From Malikia spinosa (lineage in GTDB: Bacteria > Pseudomonadota > Gammaproteobacteria > Burkholderiales > Burkholderiaceae_C): a stretch of 39,687 bases of DNA. The notes under the pieces are model-generated. The model saw only the letters and a program-made list of their open reading frames with translations. It did not search any database and was not told the DNA's origin. Where the stretch lies: contig NZ_PVLR01000039.1 of NCBI RefSeq assembly GCF_002980625.1, forward strand, positions 1 through 39,687. The letters are read 5' to 3'. This document shows, piece after piece, positions 24,884-33,129 of this stretch. The number at the start of each line of letters is the position of its first letter. The first letter of the stretch is position 1. A program made the position numbers and the translations under genes.

Positions 24884-25564
24884 TCAGTCCTTGCCGCTGC
24901 TCCAGCCGAACAGGCTCAGCAGGCTGGTGAACAGGTTGAACAGCGAGACGAACAGGCTGACCGTGGCCATCACGTAGTTGGTTTCGCCGCCGTTGACGAT
25001 GCGGCTGGTCTCGAACAGGATCAGGCCGGCCGACAGCAGCGCCACCATGGCCGAGACCGCCAGGCCCAGCGCCGGCAGCTCAAAGAACATCGCACCGAGG
25101 CCGGCCAGCAGCGCCACCACCATGCCGGCGAACAGGAAGCCGCCCATGAAGCTGAAGTCACGCTTGGTCACCAGTACCCAGCCCGACAGCGCCAGGAAAG
25201 TGGCACCGGTCGCGCCCAGCGCCAGCGCAATGCTCTGCGCCCCGCCTGGCAGCGCCAGATGCATCGACAGCACCGGGCCCAGCGTGTAGCCCATGAAGCC
25301 GGTCAGCGCGAATACGGCCGGTATCGCCCAGCCGCTGTTCTGTACCTTGTTGACCAGGAACAGCAGGCCGAAATAGCCCGCCAGCGTCACGAGCATGCCG
25401 GGGGCCGGCAGGCGCAGCGCTACTCCGAGCGCGGCGGTGCCGGCGCTGAACAGCAGCGTCAGCGACAGCAGGGCATAGGTGTTGCGCAGCACCCTGTGCG
25501 AGGCGATGCTGGAGCCCCAGCCCGAATGGGCGGCGGCGCGACGATAGGCAATAGGCTGGTTCAT
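24884..25564 (-). CDS. Bax inhibitor-1/YccA family membrane protein
   Basis: A 226-residue protein with about seven membrane helices, of the BI-1/YccA/YbhL family. E. coli YccA modulates the FtsH protease; other members are linked to calcium leak. Typical segments are LRNTYALLSLTLLFSAGTAA near the N-terminus, ALTGFMGYTLGPVLS in the middle and SLFVSLFNLFTSLLSLFGW at the C-terminus. ATG 25564 has AAGGAAG at good spacing; a longer in-frame start at 25645 would add a non-conserved leader and is not used. It is a separate unit between tssK and suhB. Confidence 0.93.
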   Translation of the reverse strand: MNQPIAYRRAAAHSGWGSSIASHRVLRNTYALLSLTLLFSAGTAALGVALRLPAPGMLVTLAGYFGLLFLVNKVQNSGWAIPAVFALTGFMGYTLGPVLSMHLALPGGAQSIALALGATGATFLALSGWVLVTKRDFSFMGGFLFAGMVVALLAGLGAMFFELPALGLAVSAMVALLSAGLILFETSRIVNGGETNYVMATVSLFVSLFNLFTSLLSLFGWSSGKD

Positions 25565-25731
25565 GATCGACTTCCTTGAAAAATGACGGCCAGTCAGGAC
25601 CGCTCGAACCGTCGAGCGGCCGCATCCGGCCTGGACATGAGACAAGGGTAGTCCGATTGCGACATCGAAAAAATCAGATCATCATTGATTCTCTGTCTGC
25701 TTTTTACTGAATGATGACTATCGGTCGGCGC

Positions 25732-25765
25732 AAAAAAGCCCGCGCTGCAGGGCAGGGCGGGCTTT
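25732..25765 (-). terminator. Terminator of suhB
   Basis: The inverted repeat AAAGCCCGC / GCGGGCTTT (25735-25743 with 25757-25765) is followed on the minus strand by TTTTTT. It lies 19 bases after the suhB stop. The rest of the 25565-25783 gap is AT-richer than its surroundings and probably holds the promoter of the YccA-family gene, but I cannot fix its boxes. Confidence 0.88.
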
Positions 25766-25783
25766 GGCGGAAAACAGTCGGCG

Positions 25784-26743
25784 TCAGAACGGTGCGTCGT
25801 CTGCCTTCGGTGCGGCTTCGGTAGCCGGCTTGGTGGCTTCGCTGTCCTCGGTGGGCGCTGCAGCAGCGCTGGCCTGGGCTTCGGCGTTCGGCACACCGAG
25901 CGTCTGGCGCACGCCAGCCTTGTCGCCGGCGCTGGCGAACTGGCTGTACTTGCCGAGCATGCCGACCAACTGGCCGTAGACGCGCGGGTTGGCGGCCAGG
26001 CATTCCTTCTGTTCCAGGAAGTCTGCTTCGCCGGTGAAGTTGCCGATCAGGCCGCCGGCCTCGGTCACGAGCAGCGAGCCCGCAGCGACGTCCCAGGGCT
26101 GCAGGCCGGTTTCGAAGAAGCCGTCGGTGAAGCCGGCTGCGAGGTAGGCCAGGTCGAGCGCGGCAGCGCCCGGGCGACGCACGCCCGACACGCGCGGCAT
26201 GACCTCGGTCAGCATGGCCATGTAGTTCTTGAAGTTGTCGCCCGGACGGAACGGGAAGCCGGTGCTGACCAGGCAGTCGCGCAGCTGGGTGCGCTTGGCC
26301 ACGCGCAGGCGGCGATCGTTGAGGTAGGCGCCGCGGCCCTTGGTGGCGCAGAACAGGTCGTTGCGGCTCGGGTCGTAGACGACGGCCTGTTCGATCTTGC
26401 CGTGGTACATCAGCGCGATGCTGACGCAGTAGACCGGGAAGCCGTGGATGAAGTTGGTGGTGCCATCGAGCGGGTCGATGATCCACATATGTCGCTTGCC
26501 TGCACCCGTACCTTCGCGGCGACCCGATTCCTCGGCCCAGATGCCGTGGTCGGGATAGGCCTCGAGCAGGGTCTCGATGATGATGTCTTCGGCGGCCTTG
26601 TCGACTTCGGTCACGAAGTCGTTGGTTTGCTTGGCGGCGACGCGGACCGACTCGACATCGAGTGCGGCACGGTTGATGATGGCGCCAGCGGCGCGCGCAG
26701 CCTTGATGGCCACGTTGAGCATGGGGTGCAGATGAGCAGACAT
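25784..26743 (-). CDS. suhB: Inositol-1-monophosphatase family protein SuhB
   Basis: A Mg-dependent phosphatase of 319 residues that hydrolyses inositol monophosphates; in E. coli SuhB also joins the rRNA antitermination complex. All metal motifs are present: [15 protein letters not shown] and the C-terminal [15 protein letters not shown], along with [16 protein letters not shown] 26743 gives the usual [20 protein letters not shown] start; an upstream start at 26791 is rejected. The last 50 or so residues form an Ala-, Pro-, Asp- and Glu-rich tail ([19 protein letters not shown] and on) absent from the roughly 267-residue E. coli protein. Confidence 0.96.
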   Translation of the reverse strand: MSAHLHPMLNVAIKAARAAGAIINRAALDVESVRVAAKQTNDFVTEVDKAAEDIIIETLLEAYPDHGIWAEESGRREGTGAGKRHMWIIDPLDGTTNFIHGFPVYCVSIALMYHGKIEQAVVYDPSRNDLFCATKGRGAYLNDRRLRVAKRTQLRDCLVSTGFPFRPGDNFKNYMAMLTEVMPRVSGVRRPGAAALDLAYLAAGFTDGFFETGLQPWDVAAGSLLVTEAGGLIGNFTGEADFLEQKECLAANPRVYGQLVGMLGKYSQFASAGDKAGVRQTLGVPNAEAQASAAAAPTEDSEATKPATEAAPKADDAPF

Positions 26744-26778
26744 ATGAATTGTGCGAGGAACGAGGAGGGAGCCGTGCG

Positions 26779-26850
26779 ATGACGGCGACAATAGCGCGAT
26801 TCTATCCTTTCGTCATCATTTGCGCCACATGCGAACCCGCTTCATCCTGA
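26779..26850 (+). CDS. Possible 23-residue leader ORF before trmJ
   Basis: ATG 26779 lies seven bases after GAGGAGGGAG (26762-26771), the best ribosome binding site in this gap. It opens a 23-codon frame, starting [11 protein letters not shown], that ends at 26850, inside trmJ and out of frame with it. The trmJ ATG (26829) lacks a clear ribosome binding site of its own, so this small frame could deliver ribosomes to it. It may equally be chance. Confidence 0.3.
   Translation: MTATIARFYPFVIICATCEPASS
26788..26816 (-). promoter_or_regulatory. Possible suhB promoter
   Basis: On the minus strand ATGACG (26811-26816) and TATTGT (26788-26793) are separated by exactly 17 bp, each matching consensus at four of six positions, about 45 bases before the suhB ATG. 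This is moderate to weak support. Confidence 0.35.
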
Positions 26851-27653
26851 TCGAGACCAGTCACGCCGGCAATGTCGGCTCCGTCGCGCGCGCCATGAAG
26901 GTGATGGGCTTCGATGACCTGGTGCTGGTGCGCCCGCGCTGGGCCGACGTGCTGCAGCGCGAGGAAGCGCTGGCGCTGGCCAGCGGCGCTGACGACGTGC
27001 TGGCCCGGGCGCGCATCGTGCCGACCTTGGACGAGGCGCTCGATGGCGTTTCGCATGTCTGCGCCACCGCGATGACGCCGCGTGACTTCGGTCCGCCCAC
27101 GGTGGCGCCGCGCGCGCACCTGGCCGAGCTGGCCGCGCGTCTGCTCAGTCCCGCGGCGGCGTCGCTCGGCGTGACGGCGGCTGACCCCGCTGGTCAAGCT
27201 GATGGCGTAGCACCGACCGCGTCCGTCTCTGCCGTCCCGACCGGGGTCGCCTTCCTGTTCGGCTCCGAGCGCTACGGCATGAAGAACGAGGATGTCTACC
27301 GCAGCCACGCCTGCCTGTGCATCCCGACCGCGCCCGACTACGGCTCGCTGAACCTGGCTGCCGCCGTGCAACTGATCGCCTATGAGTGGCGGCAGGCGCT
27401 GGGCGGCTTCGCGCTGCCGGCCTCGGGCGCGCCGCAGCCGCGTGCGGCCGATGCGCAGGCGGTCGCGGGCCTGCTGGCGCATTGGGAGCAGGCGCTGGTC
27501 GCGGTCGGTTTCCTCGATCCGGCCGCACCCAGGAAGCTGCTGCCGCGCCTGAACCAGCTCTGCAACCGCGCCGAGCCGACCGAGGAGGAAATCCATATCC
27601 TGCGCGGGGTGGCGCGTGCCATGCTGCAGACCGCGGCCCAGGCCAGGCGCTAG
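26829..27653 (+). CDS. trmJ: tRNA 2'-O-methyltransferase TrmJ (SPOUT/TrmH family)
   Basis: A 274-residue AdoMet-dependent methyltransferase, probably for the ribose of tRNA residue 32. It starts [20 protein letters not shown], the usual TrmJ/LasT N-terminus (Asn and Arg contact the substrate). The knotted SPOUT core carries FLFGSERYGMKNEDV and CIPTAPDYGSLNLAAAVQLI. A linker around residues 115-135, rich in Ala and Thr, is longer than in E. coli. The C-terminal helical part includes LLPRLNQLCNRAEPTEEEIHILRG. It is divergent from suhB and precedes cysE by 25 bases. Confidence 0.93.
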   Translation: MRTRFILIETSHAGNVGSVARAMKVMGFDDLVLVRPRWADVLQREEALALASGADDVLARARIVPTLDEALDGVSHVCATAMTPRDFGPPTVAPRAHLAELAARLLSPAAASLGVTAADPAGQADGVAPTASVSAVPTGVAFLFGSERYGMKNEDVYRSHACLCIPTAPDYGSLNLAAAVQLIAYEWRQALGGFALPASGAPQPRAADAQAVAGLLAHWEQALVAVGFLDPAAPRKLLPRLNQLCNRAEPTEEEIHILRGVARAMLQTAAQARR

Positions 27654-27678
27654 ACTGTAGGACTGATTGGACCCGAGC

Positions 27679-28446
27679 ATGTTTTCCCGCCTCAAGACCG
27701 ACATCGACTGCATCCTGGAACGTGACCCGGCCGCGCGCTCGCGCTGGGAGGTGCTGACCTGTTATCCGGGCCTGCACGCGGTCTTGCTGCATCGCCTGGC
27801 GCATGGCTGCTGGACCCGTGGCTACCGCTGGCTCGGGCGCTTCGTCTCGCACCTGGCGCGTTTCCTGACCGGAATCGAGATCCACCCGGGCGCCCAGCTC
27901 GGCAATCGCGTCTTCATCGACCATGGCATGGGGGTGGTGATTGGCGAGACGGCCGAGATCGGCGACGGCTGCACCATCTACCACGGCGTCACGCTGGGCG
28001 GCACCTCGCTCTACAAGGGGGCCAAGCGCCATCCGACGCTGGGCCGCGACGTGGTGGTTGGCGCCGGTGCCAAGGTGCTGGGCGGCTTCACGGTCGGCGA
28101 TGGCGCCAAGGTCGGCAGCAACGCGGTGGTGACCAAGCCGGTGCCGGCGGGTGCGACCGCGGTCGGCAACCCGGCGCGCATCATCCAGGCCGAGGCCGAT
28201 GCCAAGCGCGAGGAAGCGGCGTCCAAGATGGGGTTCTCGGCCTATGGCGTGACGCAGAACGATGACCCGCTGAGTCAGGCCATGCGCGGCCTGATCGACA
28301 ATGCGGCCGGCCACGAGCACCAGATCGCGCTGCTGTGGCAGGCGATCGAGAAGCTGGCCTGCGCCCGCGCGCCCGGCCTGCCGTCCGATGCGGCCAAGGT
28401 CGAGCATTTCCCGGCCGACAAGTTCAACGAGATGGTGGGCAAGTGA
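27679..28446 (+). CDS. cysE: Serine O-acetyltransferase CysE
   Basis: This enzyme makes O-acetylserine from serine and acetyl-CoA, the first step of cysteine synthesis. The protein has 255 residues. The left-handed beta-helix hexapeptide repeats run from about residue 66 to 170, with [28 protein letters not shown] and [20 protein letters not shown]; the catalytic His residues are in these blocks. It is the short type, lacking the long E. coli N-terminal helical domain, but has a C-terminal extension of about 80 residues of unknown role. ATG 27679 is preferred to an in-frame TTG at 27667. It is probably co-transcribed with trmJ. Confidence 0.95.
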   Translation: MFSRLKTDIDCILERDPAARSRWEVLTCYPGLHAVLLHRLAHGCWTRGYRWLGRFVSHLARFLTGIEIHPGAQLGNRVFIDHGMGVVIGETAEIGDGCTIYHGVTLGGTSLYKGAKRHPTLGRDVVVGAGAKVLGGFTVGDGAKVGSNAVVTKPVPAGATAVGNPARIIQAEADAKREEAASKMGFSAYGVTQNDDPLSQAMRGLIDNAAGHEHQIALLWQAIEKLACARAPGLPSDAAKVEHFPADKFNEMVGK

Positions 28447-28466
28447 GCGCTTGCTGAGCGCTCACT
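28442..28466. terminator. Hairpin overlapping the cysE stop codon
   Basis: AGTGAGCGC (28442-28450) pairs perfectly with GCGCTCACT (28458-28466) across a seven-base loop. The left arm contains the cysE TGA. There is no T run, so its action as a terminator between the convergent cysE and mog genes is uncertain. Confidence 0.45.
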
Positions 28467-28520
28467 GGGTCGGACCATGCCGGCGCTCTGACAGGGTCAG
28501 ATCCGGCTGGTCTGGCGGCT

Positions 28521-29129
28521 TCAGCCGCGTGGCGGCCGGATTGCGCTCTTAGGCCTGAAGGCCTGGCAGACCTCGTCGTGGGTTTCGAGGTAGGGGCCGC
28601 CGATCAGGTCGATGCAGTAGGGCACGGCGGCGAAGATGCCGTTGACCTGCTGCCTGCCGTCGGCGTCCTTCAGGCCGGCCAGGGTCTCGGCGATGGCTTT
28701 CGGCTGACCTGGCAGGTTGATGATCAGGCTCTGGTCCCGGATCACCGCGACCTGGCGCGACAGGATCGCGGTCGGCACGAAGGTCAGGCTGATCTGGCGC
28801 ATCTGTTCGCCAAAGCCCGGCATTTCCTTGTGCGCCACCGCCAGCGTCGCCTCGGGCGTGACATCGCGCAGCGCCGGGCCGGTGCCGCCGGTGGTCAGCA
28901 CCAGGCTGCAGCCGGCCTCGACCAGCTCGATCAGGGTCTGGCTGATCGTTGCCTGCTCGTCGGGGATCAGGCGCGGCTCGAACTCGATCGGGTTCTTCAA
29001 CGCCCGAGTCAGCCAGTCCTGCAGTGCGGGCAGGCCCTGGTCCTGGTAGACGCCCGCGGAGGCGCGGTCGCTGATCGAGACGATGCCGATCCTGACCGGC
29101 TCCGGGCCGCCGTTGAGCGGCTGGTTCAT
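28521..29129 (-). CDS. mog: Molybdopterin adenylyltransferase (MogA family)
   Basis: A 202-residue enzyme that adenylates molybdopterin before molybdenum insertion in molybdenum-cofactor synthesis. Family marks are IGIVSISDRASAGVYQDQG at the N-terminus, the nucleotide-binding LVLTTGGTGPALRDVTPEA, and MPGFGEQMRQISL. LIINLPGQPKAI precedes the C-terminal portion. ATG 29129 overlaps the stop of yjgA in an ATGA, so translation is probably coupled. No other molybdenum-cofactor genes are nearby. Confidence 0.94.
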   Translation of the reverse strand: MNQPLNGGPEPVRIGIVSISDRASAGVYQDQGLPALQDWLTRALKNPIEFEPRLIPDEQATISQTLIELVEAGCSLVLTTGGTGPALRDVTPEATLAVAHKEMPGFGEQMRQISLTFVPTAILSRQVAVIRDQSLIINLPGQPKAIAETLAGLKDADGRQQVNGIFAAVPYCIDLIGGPYLETHDEVCQAFRPKSAIRPPRG

Positions 29130-29779
29130 TCGTCTGCCTCGTCCCCAGCGCCGTCCTCAGCGGCCTGGGCTGCGGCGGCGTCACCGTCGAGCTTGGCGCG
29201 CACGAGCTGGAAGATCTCGCGGAAGGATTTGCCGTGGCGCGGTGCCTCGCCCTCTTGCGCCGGCACGGCGTCCTTGCGCGCCTGGCGTACCAGCGTGCGC
29301 AGGTGCTGCAGGTCGGCGTCCGGGTCGAGCTTCAGCCAGGCCTCGAGCGCCTCGTCCTGGGCGATCAGGCGGTCGCGCCATTGCTCGGCCTGGTGCATGC
29401 GCAGCGTGTCCTTGGCGCTGCCCTGGTGCTGGACCTTGAGCGCTTCCTCGATCGCCGCCACGGTGGGCTCGTCGAGCTTGCGCATCAGCTTGCCGATGAA
29501 CTGCATCTGGCGCCGCTTGCCCTCGAAGTTGGTGATGCGCTTGGCTTCGGTCATGGCGTCGAGCAGACGGTCGGGCAGCGCGAGCTTGTCGAGCAGGCCT
29601 TTGCGCAAGGTGAGCAGCTGCTCGCCGAGCGACTGCAGGTGGTCGCTGTGTTTCTTGAGATCGGTCCGGCTGAGGTCGACGTCCCCGCGCAGTTCGCGCT
29701 TGAGTTCGAGGTCGAGTTCGCTGCCAAGGGCAACGAAGTGGCCTTTGACGTAATAGCCTTTGGTGGGTTTGCGTGACAT
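29126..29779 (-). CDS. yjgA: YjgA/DarP (DUF615) 50S ribosome-associated protein
   Basis: A 217-residue member of the DUF615 family; E. coli YjgA (DarP) binds late 50S ribosomal precursors. The conserved core starts DLKKHSDHLQSLGEQLL, continues LPDRLLDAMTEAKRITNFEG and KRRQMQFIGKLMRKLD, and ends KSFREIFQLVRAKL. ATG 29779 (MSRKPTKGYY) is the family start; longer frames upstream run antisense into pmbA. The C-terminus is an acidic Ala/Asp/Glu tail. Only 22 bases separate it from the divergent pmbA, an arrangement also found in E. coli. Confidence 0.95.
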   Translation of the reverse strand: MSRKPTKGYYVKGHFVALGSELDLELKRELRGDVDLSRTDLKKHSDHLQSLGEQLLTLRKGLLDKLALPDRLLDAMTEAKRITNFEGKRRQMQFIGKLMRKLDEPTVAAIEEALKVQHQGSAKDTLRMHQAEQWRDRLIAQDEALEAWLKLDPDADLQHLRTLVRQARKDAVPAQEGEAPRHGKSFREIFQLVRAKLDGDAAAAQAAEDGAGDEADE

Positions 29780-29801
29780 GCCAAGTATCATAGCCGCCGA
29801 C

Positions 29802-31220
29802 ATGAAGAAGACACGCGCCGCCTCCATCCCTTCGCCCCAGTCCCAGCCCGAGACTGGCTTCCAGTTCAGCCGGGCCCAGTTCGAGGAACTGTCCGATCTC
29901 GCGCTCTCGCACGCCCGTTCGCTGGGGGCGCAGGACGGGGGCATCGATGTCTCCGAAGGCGCTGGCCTGAGCGTCTCGGTGCGCAAGGGCGAGCTCGAGA
30001 ACGTCGAGCGCAACCGCGACAAGTCGCTCGGCATCACGCTCTACCTCGGACAGCGGCGCGGCAATGCCTCGACCTCCGATTTCAGCCCGGCCGCGATCCG
30101 GCGCACGGTGCAGGCGGCCTACGACATCGCGCGCTTCACGGCCGAGGACCCGGTGGCCGGCCTGCCCGACGAGCAGGACATCGCCAACGACTATCCCGAC
30201 CTCGACTTGTTCCACCCCTGGGCCGTCACGCCCGAGGAGGCGATGCAGATCGCGCTGCGCTGCGAGGCCGCGGCCTTCGCGACCAGCAAGAAGATCAGCA
30301 ACAGCGAGGGCGCGGGTGTCTCGGCCCAGCAGTCGCATTTCTTCACCGAACACATGCGCGGCGGCGAACGCGGCCGACCCGGTATCTTCCGCGGCGGCTA
30401 CGCGAGCTCGCGCCACAGCTTCTCGGTCGCGCCGATCGCGGGCCGCGGTGCCAACATGCAGCGCGACGCCTGGTTCAGCTCGATGCGCTCGCCGGCCGAG
30501 CTGGCCAGCCCGGAAGCGGTCGGGCGCTATGCGGCCGAACGCGCGCTGTCGCGCCTGAAGCCGCGCAAGGTCGCGACCACCGAATGCCCGGTGCTGTTCG
30601 AGGCACCGCTGGCCGCCGGCCTGCTCGGCGGCTTCGTGCAGGCCGTCAGCGGCGGCGCGCTCTACCGCAAGACGACCTTCCTGCTCGACAGCCTCGGCAG
30701 CCAGGTGTTTCCTGACCATATCGACATCCTGGAAGATCCGCATCTGCGTGGCGGCAAGGGCAGCGCGCCGTTCGATGACGAGGGCGTGCGCACCGCGAAG
30801 CGCCAGGTGGTCGAGGCAGGTATCGTCCAGGGCTATTTCCTCAGCACCTATTCGGCGCGCAAGCTCGGCATGCGCACCACCGGCAACGCCGGCGGCTCGC
30901 ACAACCTGACCTTGAGCAGCCGGCTCACGCAGCCGGGCGACGACCTCGACGCGATGCTGCGCAAGCTCGGCACCGGCCTGTTCGTGACCGAGCTGATGGG
31001 TCAGGGCGTCAACTACGTGACCGGCGACTATTCCCGCGGCGCTTCGGGTTTCTGGGTCGAGAACGGCCAGATCGCCTATCCGGTGCAGGAGATCACGATT
31101 GCCGGCAACCTGCGCGAGATGCTGCAGGACATCGTCGCGGTCGGCGCCGATGTCTACAACTACGGCGCCAAGAGCGTGGGTTCGGTGCTGGTCAAGCGCA
31201 TGAAGCTGGCCGGTAGCTGA
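29802..31220 (+). CDS. pmbA: Metalloprotease PmbA/TldE
   Basis: A 472-residue subunit of the TldD/TldE protease, which trims peptides such as microcin B17 and CcdA. In the complex TldD carries the zinc site and TldE/PmbA forms the substrate cavity. The sequence is full length: an N-terminal GLSVSVRKGELENVERNRDK, a central GGFVQAVSGGALYRKTTFL, SAPFDDEGVRTAKRQVVEAG, and a C-terminal TELMGQGVNYVTGDYSRG plus GFWVENGQIAYPVQEITIAG. ATG 29802 (MKKTRAA) is preferred over an upstream in-frame start at 29760 that would overlap yjgA. No tldD is in the window. Confidence 0.96.
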   Translation: MKKTRAASIPSPQSQPETGFQFSRAQFEELSDLALSHARSLGAQDGGIDVSEGAGLSVSVRKGELENVERNRDKSLGITLYLGQRRGNASTSDFSPAAIRRTVQAAYDIARFTAEDPVAGLPDEQDIANDYPDLDLFHPWAVTPEEAMQIALRCEAAAFATSKKISNSEGAGVSAQQSHFFTEHMRGGERGRPGIFRGGYASSRHSFSVAPIAGRGANMQRDAWFSSMRSPAELASPEAVGRYAAERALSRLKPRKVATTECPVLFEAPLAAGLLGGFVQAVSGGALYRKTTFLLDSLGSQVFPDHIDILEDPHLRGGKGSAPFDDEGVRTAKRQVVEAGIVQGYFLSTYSARKLGMRTTGNAGGSHNLTLSSRLTQPGDDLDAMLRKLGTGLFVTELMGQGVNYVTGDYSRGASGFWVENGQIAYPVQEITIAGNLREMLQDIVAVGADVYNYGAKSVGSVLVKRMKLAGS

Positions 31221-31240
31221 GCCTGCAGCCGGTTCCAGCT

Positions 31241-31271
31241 GAAAGCCGGCCCAGCCGGCCCGGCCGGTTTC
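31241..31271. terminator. Convergent hairpin between pmbA and murI
   Basis: GAAAGCCGGCC (31241-31251) and GGCCGGTTTC (31262-31271) form a GC-rich stem with one bulged G; it ends at the murI stop codon. The flanking A and T runs are short, so it is a plausible bidirectional terminator. Confidence 0.45.
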
Positions 31272-32106
31272 AGGCGGCTGGCGCGGCGAGCGGCAGCCCG
31301 GACAGCTCGACCGGCGCGCCCCAGAGCGCGCTGACCACGGGACCGATGCGCTGTGGGTCGGCGCTGGTCCAGAATTGTTCGTTGCCGGCCTCGGTCGCTG
31401 GATTCAGCAGCTCCAGCGCCGCTAGCCGGCGCGCGAGTTCGCGCGCCACGGCCGGGGCCGGGTCCAGCACCTGCACCGAGGCGCCCGCCAGGCGGCGGAT
31501 CAGCGGCGCCAGGAACGGGTAGTGGGTGCAGCCCAGCACCAGCGTGTCGGCTCCTTGCTCAAGCAGGGGACGCACATAGTGCGCCACTGCTGCTTCGGTC
31601 TCGGCGCCGCTCAGTTCGCCGCGCTCGACCCGCTCGACCCAGCCCGGACAGGCTTGCAGCAGTACCTGCTTGCCGCTGGCGTGCAGTTGCAGCAGGCGCT
31701 GCAGCCCCGGGCTGGCGACGGTCTGGCGCGTCGCCAGCAGGCCGATCACGCCGCTGCGCGTGGACTGGGCGGCCGGCTTGACGGCGGGCTCGATCGCGAT
31801 CAGCGGCAGCTCGGGAAAGGCGGCGCGCAGATGCTCGATCACCAGTCCGGTCACGGTGTTGCAGGCCACGACCACGGCCTTGGCGCCCTGGTCCTGCAAA
31901 AAGCCGATGATGTGGCGCGAACGCGCCTCGATGTAGCCGACGCTGCGCTCGCCGTAGGGCGCGTGCGCCGAATCGGCCACGTAGCACAGCGCCTCGGCGG
32001 GCAGGGCACGCCGGATCTCGCGCAGCACCGACAGCCCGCCGACGCCGGAGTCGAACACGCCGATCGGGCGCGAGCGGTCCTGCGCGGCGGTGGCGGGTGC
32101 TGGCAT
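31270..32106 (-). CDS. murI: Glutamate racemase
   Basis: This enzyme supplies D-glutamate for peptidoglycan. It has 278 residues. The start block GVFDSGVGGLSVLREIRRAL is typical, and the two catalytic cysteines are present: Cys82 in VVACNT and Cys193 in LGCTHYPFL. YVADSAHAPYGERS is also conserved. It lies 32 bases after yqeY on the same strand, so rpsU-yqeY-murI may form one unit, although there is a terminator after rpsU. The C-terminal tail beyond FWTSADP is Ala/Leu/Pro-rich and slightly longer than usual. Confidence 0.96.
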   Translation of the reverse strand: MPAPATAAQDRSRPIGVFDSGVGGLSVLREIRRALPAEALCYVADSAHAPYGERSVGYIEARSRHIIGFLQDQGAKAVVVACNTVTGLVIEHLRAAFPELPLIAIEPAVKPAAQSTRSGVIGLLATRQTVASPGLQRLLQLHASGKQVLLQACPGWVERVERGELSGAETEAAVAHYVRPLLEQGADTLVLGCTHYPFLAPLIRRLAGASVQVLDPAPAVARELARRLAALELLNPATEAGNEQFWTSADPQRIGPVVSALWGAPVELSGLPLAAPAA

Positions 32107-32138
32107 CGGGCTGGGCTTGGCCGGTCTGCTGGCTGGGT

Positions 32139-32600
32139 TCAGCCGGCCAGGGCGGCCTTGACGGCGGCCGAGACCTGGGCCATCTCGGCCTTGCCGGCCA
32201 GGGCGGCCTTGGCTGCAGCCATCAGCTTGCCCATGTCGGCAGCACCCGGCGCACGGCCGAGCTCGGCCGCCACATCGGCCACCAGGGCCTGGACTACTGC
32301 TGCGACTTCCTCGGCGCTCAGGCGCGCCGGCAGGTAGGCCTGTAGCACCGCGACTTCGGCCTTTTCCTTGGCGGCCAGATCGTCACGGTCGGCTTGTTCA
32401 AAGGCGACGATCGAGTCCTTGCGCTGCTTGAGCATCTTGTCGAGCACAGCGATCACGGCGTTGTCGTCCAGCGTCGTCTGCTCGTCGACTTCCTTTTGCT
32501 TGATCGAGGCCAGCAGCAAGCGGATGGTGCCGAGGCGCTCCATGTCCTTGGCGCGCATCGCGGTCTTCATGTCTTCGGTGATCTGCTCTTTGAGTGCCAT
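32139..32600 (-). CDS. yqeY: GatB/YqeY domain protein
   Basis: A 153-residue protein resembling the tRNA-binding tail domain of GatB, of uncertain role, perhaps tRNA-related. The family start MALKEQITEDMKTAMRAKD is followed by LGTIRLLLASIKQKEVD and a helical C-terminal domain with LQAYLPARLSAEEV and GAADMGKLMAAAKAAL. It follows rpsU in many betaproteobacteria, usually before dnaG; here the next gene is murI. Confidence 0.95.
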   Translation of the reverse strand: MALKEQITEDMKTAMRAKDMERLGTIRLLLASIKQKEVDEQTTLDDNAVIAVLDKMLKQRKDSIVAFEQADRDDLAAKEKAEVAVLQAYLPARLSAEEVAAVVQALVADVAAELGRAPGAADMGKLMAAAKAALAGKAEMAQVSAAVKAALAG

Positions 32601-32665
32601 GGTGCAGCCTGTAGATAAATACGAATCTTAGCGCCTGGGCGGCCCTGCGGGCAGTCCAGAAACGA

Positions 32666-32697
32666 CAAAGCCCGCCTGAGCGTCCTCCAGCGGGCTT
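32666..32697 (-). terminator. Terminator after rpsU
   Basis: AAGCCCGC (32668-32675) and GCGGGCTT (32690-32697) form an 8-bp stem. On the minus strand the sequence after it is TGTCGTTTC, so the T run is short. Its location between rpsU and yqeY suggests attenuation that gives more rpsU than downstream message. Confidence 0.65.
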
Positions 32698-32734
32698 GTG
32701 CGCGGTCAGTGAAGACCGCAGCTTGATGCAGCGA

Positions 32735-32947
32735 TCAGAACAGACGCTTGGGCAGCTGCATCGAGCGCACGCGCTTGTAGTGGCGCTTGACGGCGGCAGC
32801 CTTCTTGCGCTTGCGCTCCGAGGTGGGCTTCTCGTAGAACTCGCGGGCGCGCAGGTCGGTCAGCAAGCCCAGCTTTTCGATGGTGCGCTTGAAGCGGCGC
32901 AGGGCGATGTCGTACGGTTCGTTGTCTTTAACGCGGATGGTGGTCAT
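32735..32947 (-). CDS. rpsU: 30S ribosomal protein S21
   Basis: A small 70-residue basic ribosomal protein that helps the 30S subunit start translation. The sequence [19 protein letters not shown], then KRTIEKLG and the basic [20 protein letters not shown], matches S21 closely and at full length. It is the first gene after a strong promoter, and has its own terminator 38 bases downstream. Confidence 0.98.
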   Translation of the reverse strand: MTTIRVKDNEPYDIALRRFKRTIEKLGLLTDLRAREFYEKPTSERKRKKAAAVKRHYKRVRSMQLPKRLF

Positions 32948-33069
32948 TAGCTAATACAAAATTGCGCCGCTGTCGGTGTCCAGGGAAGATCGGGCCTTGA
33001 ATCCGCACTTGCGGCAGTTTTCCCCGTCTATCGTGATCTGGCCGACGGGGTTTGCCGGCAAAGACGAGC

Positions 33070-33098
33070 ATTATAGCCCCGTAAAATGCGCTTGTCGC
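33070..33098 (-). promoter_or_regulatory. rpsU promoter
   Basis: On the minus strand a perfect -10 box TATAAT (33070-33075) and -35 box GCGACA (33093-33098) are spaced 17 bp. Transcription would start near 33063, giving a 5' leader of about 115 bases before the rpsU ATG. A near-consensus promoter fits a ribosomal protein gene. Confidence 0.7.
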
Positions 33099-33129
33099 GG
33101 TTACAGTGGCGGGAAAAACTGGAGACTAC

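Noticed and set aside
29181-30902. 573-residue minus-strand frame across yjgA and pmbA
   Set aside because: Antisense to pmbA and out of frame with yjgA; composition typical of a GC-rich shadow.
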